Shown here one piece after another: positions 57,593 through 64,000 of a DNA stretch of 64,000 nucleotides. Each line of letters starts with the position of its first letter. The first letter of the stretch is position 1. Source of the DNA: Stenogyne calaminthoides (lineage: Eukaryota > Streptophyta > Magnoliopsida > Lamiales > Lamiaceae); the NCBI GenBank assembly GCA_037126765.1, contig JBBCBC010000025.1, positions 12,555,639 to 12,619,638 on the forward strand. The letters run 5' to 3'. A program made the translations under genes and the position numbers. The notes below the pieces were generated by a model, which did no database searches, was not told where the DNA came from, and was given only the letters and a program-made list of their open reading frames with translations.

Positions 57593-58412
57593 TTATCCGG
57601 GGTTCAAGTCCGAGGACTCTCCTATCCCCATGAATCTCTCGGGTTGTTTCACAACCCTCCCACTACGATGAGGTTCCAGTTGTGTAAGTGTGTCATTTGG
57701 TATGTCATCTTGTACAGTTGGCAACGAGGTTAGCCCCCTTAGCTCATTTAAGGTAATCTCACTTCTGGGTCTTCTTTCGTTCATATAGTCTTCTTCCAAA
57801 AATCTAAAGTGGGTGCTTATTACCACTTTTTGATCTTCGGGACCATAGAACATGCACCCTTTTGTTCCCTCGGGGTATCCCACAAACAACCTTAATTCTG
57901 ATCGAGGATCCAATTTACCGGCTTCCTTGTCCAACACGAGTAGGCCGACACCCCCAAATCTTCATGTGTCTCAAAATCGGGCTTGCTTCGTCCACCACAA
58001 TTCTTTAGGAGTTTTGGGAACCGATTTGGATGGCACCAAGTTCGAATGTAGGTCATTGCTTTCCAAGGCATGACCCCGAACTACTTGGGAAGATCCGCAT
58101 AACTCATCATAGATCTAACCATTTCCAAAAGAGTTCTGTTCTTTCGCTCTCTGCAACCCCGTTTTGTTGAGGGGTTCCGGTGCTTGATTAAATAATGACG
58201 CAATCCTTCATCGACAAGTAGTTCAAAAACTCATCACTGAGGTATTCCCCTCCACGATCGGATCGTAGAGACTTGATACGTTTTTCCCTATGATTCTCTG
58301 CTTGAGCCTTAAATTCTTTGAATTTCTCAAAAGTCTCAGATTTATGCTTCATAAGGAAAATATAACCGTACCTTGAGTAGTCATCAATAAAAGTGACAAA
58401 ATACTCATAACC
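57593..58412 (-). pseudogene. Integrase core and C-terminal flank of element E
   Basis: About 58412-57938 reads, with few breaks, TFIDDYSRYGYIFLMK, SLRSDRGGEYLSDEF (second Asp), then TPQQNGVAE with the Glu, followed by a one-base insertion. 57937-57593 is open: LVLDKEAGKLDPRSE-type flank, GYPEGTKGCMFY, and the hydrophilic tail with PHRSGRVVKQPERFM common to copia pol between integrase and RT. Confidence 0.88.
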
Positions 58413-59090
58413 TCATCTTGCTTTGGTTGACATTGGACCACATACATCTATCTGAACGATTTCTAACACTTCTTTGGCTCTATTCCCCTTGGCTCTGAAT
58501 GCCCTCTTAGTCATTTTACCCTCTAAACATGATTCGCAGGTTGGAATTGGTTCAACTTGGAGAAACTTCAGTGAACCGTCTTTCACCAACCTTTGGATCC
58601 TCTTTGGATTAATATGTCCCAATCTTAGATGCCATAGAAGTGTCTCGTTCACGTCTGATGAACGTTTTCTTTTCTCGGAAACAGTTGATGTGTTATAGGA
58701 TGCATTTCGTGAGTGGTGTGCACAGTTAATTGTATAGAGATTATTCGACAACGTTCCATGACAGATAAATTTATCAAAAAGAGAAATGGTAACAACTTTA
58801 TTAAAAGTAACCGAATATCCATCAAGAAAAAGTTTAGAAACTGAAATTAAATTCTTTCTAAAATTCGGAACGTAAAGAACATCTCTTAATATTAAAACTC
58901 TGTCTTTAAAAGACAGGTGCACTTCTCCCATTGCTTCAGCTGCCACTCTCGTAGCATTGCCCAAAAAGATGAGGATCTCACTCTCACTAAGTTGCTTAGT
59001 CCGCTTGAACCCCCGTAAAAGTGAAACAAACATGATCAAGTGGATCCCAGATCCACTACCCATAAATGGGAGGCATACGCCGCTAAGCAA
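58413..59090 (-). pseudogene. Protease and GAG_pre-integrase of element E
   Basis: The protease signature near 59040-59060 reads WVVDLGST in one frame, so the D-S/T-G active site is altered, and the frame then slips to the 225-codon ORF. That carries FLGNATRVAAEAMGEVHL, LRDVLYVPNFRKNLISVSK, LLWHLRLGHINPKRIQ and CESCLEGKMTKRAF (HHCC), then the first integrase Asp in VQIDVCGPMS. Ends at a stop after TKAR. Confidence 0.88.
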
Positions 59091-59114
59091 GTTTCAACAA
59101 CTAGTGCGTGAGAA

Positions 59115-59960
59115 TTACCTTTCTTTCCATTCCTTTTGGGTTTTGGAAATCAGATTCGACTTCCAATGTCCTTTTTCACCGCAGTTGAAGCACTTCCCCT
59201 TAGCTGGCTTGCTCACTCCTCTACCACCCTTAGCCTTTTCTTTGCCATTGGCAACACTTGAGTTCACTTGCTTGTGGCTTTTGTCCTTTTTCTTGTTCTT
59301 ACCACCCATTGGCCTAGAAGAAGAAGAGGGTCCATTTGCCACCAAGGCTTGGCTCTTTTGCCCCAATATCGCCTCTGCCGAGACTAAAGCTTCCAATCGA
59401 TCAGACATCGAGAACTTCTGATTATTCATCTGGTAGTTCAGCCTGAACTGTTCAAAACTTTTCAGCAGAGAGTGGAGCACGAAATCGATTTGGGTCTCGA
59501 TGTCGTATTCAGCGCCAAGTACCTCAAGTTTGTTAAGGTGAGCCATCATCTGGAGAATGTGCTCCCTTATGGGTGTTCCCTCCACCATTTTCATATAGAG
59601 CAAGTCCCTCATGGTGATCTGACGAGCCACACGGTTATGATGTTGAAACATCGCTTTAAGACTAGTCATGATGTCTGCAACGGTTTCAACGTTCTGGTGT
59701 TGGTGTTGCAACACATCTGACATAGAAGCCAAGATGGTACACTTTGTCATTTCGTTGGAACGCTCCCAGTCAGCATACTCTTTCTTAACCGTTTTAGTTG
59801 ACTCATCTTTTGGCTTTTCTGGTTTAGGTGTAGTGAGAACCCAGTTATGGCTTTGTGCAGTGAGGACAATAGTAAGTTTACGATTCCAATCAACGAAGTT
59901 TTCACTAGTAAGCAAATTATCTTTAAGTATATTGAACAGTGGACTAAAAGGTTGCGACAT
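59115..59960 (-). pseudogene. Gag of element E (UBN2-type)
   Basis: 281 open codons from ATG 59960 (MSQPFSPLFNILKDNLLT). Motifs: ENFVDWNRKLTIVL, MTKCTILASMSDVLQHQH, QITMRDLLYMKMVEG, LEVLGAEYDIETQIDFVL, FRLNYQMNNQKFSM. The C-terminal zinc knuckle CFNCGEKGHWKSN has lost its last Cys, and the frame ends shortly after. Downstream sequence is in a neighbouring frame, so the gag-pol fusion is broken by about one base. Confidence 0.93.
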
Positions 59961-61490
59961 GATGAACTGAAATAAACAATAGTATGCATAAGCACAAATA
60001 TATCACAAAATTTGATCACATGTTTCATATTAAAATCTCAAAAAAAATATGAACATGCATCAGTCAACATCTCAAAACAGTTTAAATAAGCCACGTGGGG
60101 TGGGTCATTATTTATACACATTCAAGCAGGTTATAAACAAGAACAGTTACAAACCTTTAATATCCAGATTAATAGTTGGCTCCCACTTGACCAATATAAA
60201 ATTGACAGGGACTTTGGGGAAGTATATGCATATCAATTTTATACCTAAGTAATAACCATGATTAAATACAGAATTATTATTTCACTTTGAACGAGCCTCG
60301 TGGGGAGGATCATCGTCGCCACTAGTAATAATCCACAATCATCCATTTGGAATTTATTCATGTGAACGTTATCTTTTGACCGTCCCGTGGGGGAAATTTC
60401 TCCAAAAGAATTCACAAATAAATCATGGAGGTCAAAATTAATTCAATTTTATTATCCGGAATAAAATTGTCAATTAATTATTTAAACATACTTAGTAATT
60501 TTTGAAGGTGAGATTTTTCATTGGGCAATTCTCATGCAAACACATTTAAACAAATTAAATAAGGCACAAGAAATCACAACAATAAATCAAGCAAAGCGAA
60601 AAAATAAACATATTGGGCACAAATTATCCAATTGTCACGGTTTGATTTTTCTTGGCTTGATCTTGAAGAAACGCCGTCTTGAATTTCTCCCCCATTTCGA
60701 TCGTCTCAAAAGAACTCCGTCTCGGCAGCCACGCCCGAAGTAGCTCCACAATGCGGGATACCGCGCCCGCATCCGGCCGGCCACTTGGCTGAGTCAGCCT
60801 CGACAGCCTCGGCACGCCTCGGCAGGCACCACCCGCCCGTGCCTCGGCACGCCTCTGCGATGCTTCGGCGGTGATGCGGCGTATCGCGTCATCATCCTTG
60901 GCGTGCTTTCGCGAGTCTCGCCTCGCCCGCGGACCTCAGCGGCGGCGCGCGCATCGCGTCTTCGCCTCCGCCCGCCCGTCCGCCTTAGCCACTTCACGCA
61001 TGGTCCGTAGCGGCGTCTATGCGTAGCCCGCCATCCGTGCCAGCGCATCGGGCGATCGCCCGATGCCTGGCGTCGTGCCCATCGCGTGGCGGCGTCGCGT
61101 CATGCGCGTACCTCAACTGGCACGTTTAGCCGCGATGCCGCGTCGTCAGCGTCGCGGTTACAGATCTATCCTTTAATTCTTCGTCTCCGCCTCCGTTTCC
61201 GATCCGGTTATAATTTATTTACAAAAAATAAATAAACCTAGATCTAGACTAGTCTATTACATTGATCAAATCAAACAAATCATAATCGACTCGTGGATTT
61301 TCTCACGAGGCAAAATGAATTCGAACGAATCGAATTAAAAAACCACAATTTATATACATGCATAAATAAACACATTAAATTCCATGACAATTGGATACTT
61401 GCAAAAAAGATCTACCAATTCTACTATCAAATTTCAAATTTAATGATAACGAATTAAATTACAATTTAAAATTCAGAGCCCGAAACCGAG
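59961..61490 (-). other. 5' untranslated leader of element E
   Basis: 1.5 kb between PBS and gag ATG without a supported gene. Most is AT-rich, but 60705-61165 is strikingly GC- and CpG-rich. Three related words of the form C(C/A)CGTGGGG with GGxTCAT or similar next to them occur at about 60092, 60297 and 60383 and may be packaging or translation signals. The 84-codon Arg-rich minus frame 61048-60794 is most likely a by-product of GC richness. Confidence 0.7.
60705..61165. other. CpG-rich island in leader of E
   Basis: Dense GCGTCGCG, CGCCCG and CCTCGGCACGCCTC words in a sequence otherwise AT-rich. The short repeats CCTCGGCA and GCCTCGG recur at 60800-60860. Not seen in any other element in the window. 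Confidence 0.85.
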
Positions 61491-61502
61491 GCTCTGATAC
61501 CA
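61491..61502 (-). promoter_or_regulatory. Primer-binding site of E
   Basis: TGGTATCAGAGC followed by CTCGG on the minus strand; 2 nt from the 5' LTR; complementary to tRNA-iMet. Confidence 0.95.
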
Positions 61503-61504
61503 GT

Positions 61505-63343
61505 TGTCGGGGAATAAGTTGCACGGATCTATTCGGGATAAATATTTAAATACAAATTTAATTCTGATAATTATTACTAGCATGAATTAATCCTATATTA
61601 ATTCAAATAATAATTTAACAACAAATCATGCATATAAACAGTTCACGTAAATCCTACGCATGCGGAATTACTACGAGTTAACGTGAACGTACCTCTTGGA
61701 ATGGCAATAGCCTCGTTGATTAAACACACCAAAGAAACCTTCCCAAGTATTCCCTTAATCCTTGCTCGACAATCCGGTGGTAGGATGCTTGCGAACAATT
61801 AACAAAAGGAAAATAAACTTTGTTGCACCACCTTTGTGGATTTACTAATTTTTCCAGCACATGGAATTGTACTTGGGAATGAAACACTCATCCCCTATTT
61901 ATAGAGGTGTGGTGGTCGAAAATTTGGGATAAAATAATATGAGAAAAACTTTTTCTTGATCTCCAAGAAATCTTGAATATATCTCATATATTCTTTTCTC
62001 CATAATCAAAATATTCCACAAAAATCCCAACTCCTCTTTGTTATGGAATTTTCGAAATATAGGGAACAAGAATCCAAGATTTGGATCTTCTTGAATTTAT
62101 GAGATATTCTTGTATTTCAAGAAATACATATCTTTCATAATATCTTTTCAAGAAAATCAAGAAAATCTTTCTTGCCCTTTATATTTCAAAATTTTCGAAA
62201 ATAACTATATGGATGACCAAGTGGGAGATTTCTTGAATTTAATGAGATAATCTTGTATTCCAAGAATACATATCTTCATTCCATAACAATATTTAAAGAA
62301 AATCTTTCTCCCCTTTTAATCCACAATTTTCGAAAAAATAGGAAAAATATGCAACAAGATTTATTTTATTTTAAACACCTTTTTCAGTTATTGGACTTTA
62401 TGTTGGGCTACTTAGGGGGCCTTTAAGAGAATTAAGATTGGACCTTCCAATGGATCTTGAATTATCAATATTAAGCCACAATATTATTCAAGCCCATAAA
62501 TATTAATTAATCCCACTACATAATTAATATTGCACTATCCATCTTAACCCATATATTACAGTCAATATGGCTCCCGGTTATTATTTCCCGTGTTTAAGAT
62601 TATCTAGCTCATTAATTAATTCAAGCCACTGAAATAGCTATCCATTAATTAATATCTTTTGTCCTTGGTTAAGGAACATTTCAACATTATTATCCATACC
62701 GGAAACTAGTTCCACTTGCAAGATTTGGTATGATAAAGCTTATGACCCTCCCAAGGGGCAAATCGAACAAGCGTACTTGCACACGATTCTCCGTATTAAA
62801 TCTTAGCAATCACATATGACCAATAATATTGCCCAAGATAAATAGTATTGAATCTCGTTGATTCTCTACCCATGATAAGTCAAAGCAATAGTTACCAACC
62901 ACACGTGATCCTATTTAAGGAACGAAGATTAAGAAATAACGAACCACTGAGGTCTAATTCTTCCTTGTTCAGTTCTGAAGAATTTGTCCTCCTGTAGGTC
63001 CTATTCAGTGCATCAGTCATGCACTAGTGTAATATCTTGGTCAAGACAAGCCAATCTGAGCCTTACACTTCAACCTTTCACGATGGATTGTTCATTTCCA
63101 TCTAGGTCTTGAATGGTGTACTTTTGGTTACAAGGGACTGTTAATTTAATCTTCTGTGATCTGATATCACTAAATTAACTACAATGTAACACGTACTATT
63201 TATTGAACAGTTATGCAGTAAATATATGTAACATTCGATGATATTTAAAGCATCAGTGATAAACAATTTATTTCAGTAAATAAGTCCGAAATTCAGTTTT
63301 GATTATACAAAGTAAAAGTATACTTTCCAGTATAATCCCAACA
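61505..63343 (-). repeat. 5' LTR of element E
   Basis: TGTCGGGGAATAAG to AATCCCAACA, 1839 bp, partner of 54056-55891. TATA box at 61896-61904 on the minus strand is the likely promoter of the element. Confidence 0.96.
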
Positions 63344-63719
63344 GTACCCCCCGAGGTCGAGGTGTGAACTAAACCTCGCAAACCATCACAGATGATAATG
63401 ATCGAGCTCTGTCCCTCGAGCTCGACCTCCTCGAAGAAAGAAGAGTAAATGCTGACCTGAAGAACGCGAGCTACAAACAGAAATCTAAAAAGTACTACAA
63501 CTCAAAGATGAAAATACGAATGTTCACGATAGGTGACCTCGTTTTATGCAAAATTCTAGGTATCCAAAAATTAGTGTTTGGTCCGACCTGGGAGGGTCCT
63601 CTCAGGATCTCTAAGTGTTTGCCTAATGGGGCTTACAAACTCGAAGATACCAAAGGCGTCCCTGCCCAATATCCCTGGGAATGCAACCTACCTCAAGAAG
63701 TATTATCAATAATGTAATA
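63344..63719 (+). pseudogene. Integrase C-terminal part of gypsy H
   Basis: Resumes the H integrase after E: a PPEVEV start, an LDLLEE-like stretch, a KSKKYYNSKM-like stretch, then the open frame 63508-63717 with FTIGDLVLCKIL, FGPTWEGPLRISKCLPNGA and YKLEDTKG. This is the GPY/F-type C-terminal module of gypsy integrases (GPxxxGPYRI equivalent). Stops occur between 63365 and 63500. Ends at TAA near 63716. Confidence 0.88.
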
Positions 63720-64000
63720 GCCAGAGAAGTTTTATCCATGTAATGACTACCTAAGATTCAAGAAAGCCAAATCAGTTAGCCATTTGTTAGCCTATACATC
63801 TTTTTACATTTAGGAACTTAGGGGGGCGGTCTCCGACCTCCGTCGAGCTCGCTTTTCGTCTTAGGTTCCCAAATGTAAAAAAATAAGCAGAAAGCAAACC
63901 TTTATCGTCTCAATTTTAAAATACCTAGGATAAGGGTGAACGGAGGCGACCTCCGACGAGGTCGCTCCCCAGAAAACTTATGTCCGGAGTCTTTTAAAAT
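63720..64000 (+). other. 3' noncoding zone of gypsy H
   Basis: No ORF. It holds two related GGTCTCCGACCTCCGTCGAGC-like blocks (63827-63855 and 63940-63966). The second contains GCGACCTC-CGAC-GAGGTCGC (63946-63965), a perfect 8-bp stem with a 4-nt loop. H continues beyond the window. Confidence 0.6.

Larger units (their letters stand above)
54056..63343 (-). mobile_element. Element E: Ty1/copia retrotransposon, 9.3 kb
   Basis: Two LTRs of 1836 and 1839 bp that differ by a modest number of scattered substitutions, mostly transitions by eye; PBS, PPT, gag, protease, integrase, RT and RNase H on the minus strand. Target duplication ATACC (54051-54055) and GTACC (63344-63348), one mismatch, in the integrase gene of H. 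The UBN2-type gag and RT wording place it outside the Sireviruses (Tork-like group is my best guess). No ORF3. Coding sequence has several lesions. Confidence 0.94.

Noticed and set aside
60794..61048. 84-codon Arg-rich minus-strand frame
   Set aside because: Lies in the CpG-rich leader, has no recognisable motif, and long frames are expected by chance at this GC content.

Overview
This window is pure plant heterochromatin: no host gene, rRNA, tRNA or CRISPR array is supported. It is a stack of nested LTR retrotransposons. The plant origin is shown by the initiator-Met tRNA primer sites (TGGTATCAGAGC) and by the mixture of Ty1/copia elements, several of them Sirevirus-like (ATCAAAAAGGGGGA-type polypurine tract, a third ORF after RNase H, LTRs of 1.6-2.1 kb), with a Tat-type Ty3/gypsy. 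I cannot name the species.

Layout, using my own letters. (1) Element A (1-13906, minus) is a Sirevirus cut by the left window edge: ORF3, RNase H, RT, integrase, protease, gag, PBS and 5' LTR, with a solo LTR of family B (11362-13101) inside that LTR. (2) Composite C (13907-45870, minus) has two Sirevirus copies, C1 and C2, sharing one LTR (20223-21797). Both lack reverse transcriptase and RNase H. C1 is broken by element A and by a solo A LTR (14605-16732). The 5' LTR of C2 is split by (3) element D (30498-44749, minus), a full-length 14.25-kb relative of C that still has RT and RNase H, flanked by the 5-bp duplication CAGTC. (4) G (45871-47799, plus) is a copia remnant with gag, a lost pol and a 3' LTR. 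(5) F (47800-51815, minus) is an LTR fragment. (6) Element B (47990-51451, minus) sits in F and consists of two LTRs around only 94 bp holding a PBS and a PPT. (7) H (51816-54055 and 63344-64000, plus) is a decayed Ty3/gypsy pol. (8) E (54056-63343, minus) is a fairly recent Ty1/copia element inserted in the integrase gene of H.

Read as a history, H was hit by F, F by G, G by C, C by A, and A by B, a six-level nest; D, E, the solo A LTR and the second B element are side branches. Target-site duplications or an uninterrupted homologous copy support most joints.

Most ORFs are broken. Two signatures stand out. In H the losses are mainly C-to-T/G-to-A changes at methylation-type sites, including catalytic Asp to Asn. 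In A, B, C and D there is a patchy interchange of CAG/CTG with CGG/CG that includes loss of the middle base. This may be a sequencing or assembly artefact at methylated sites, so frameshifts in these elements should be treated with caution.
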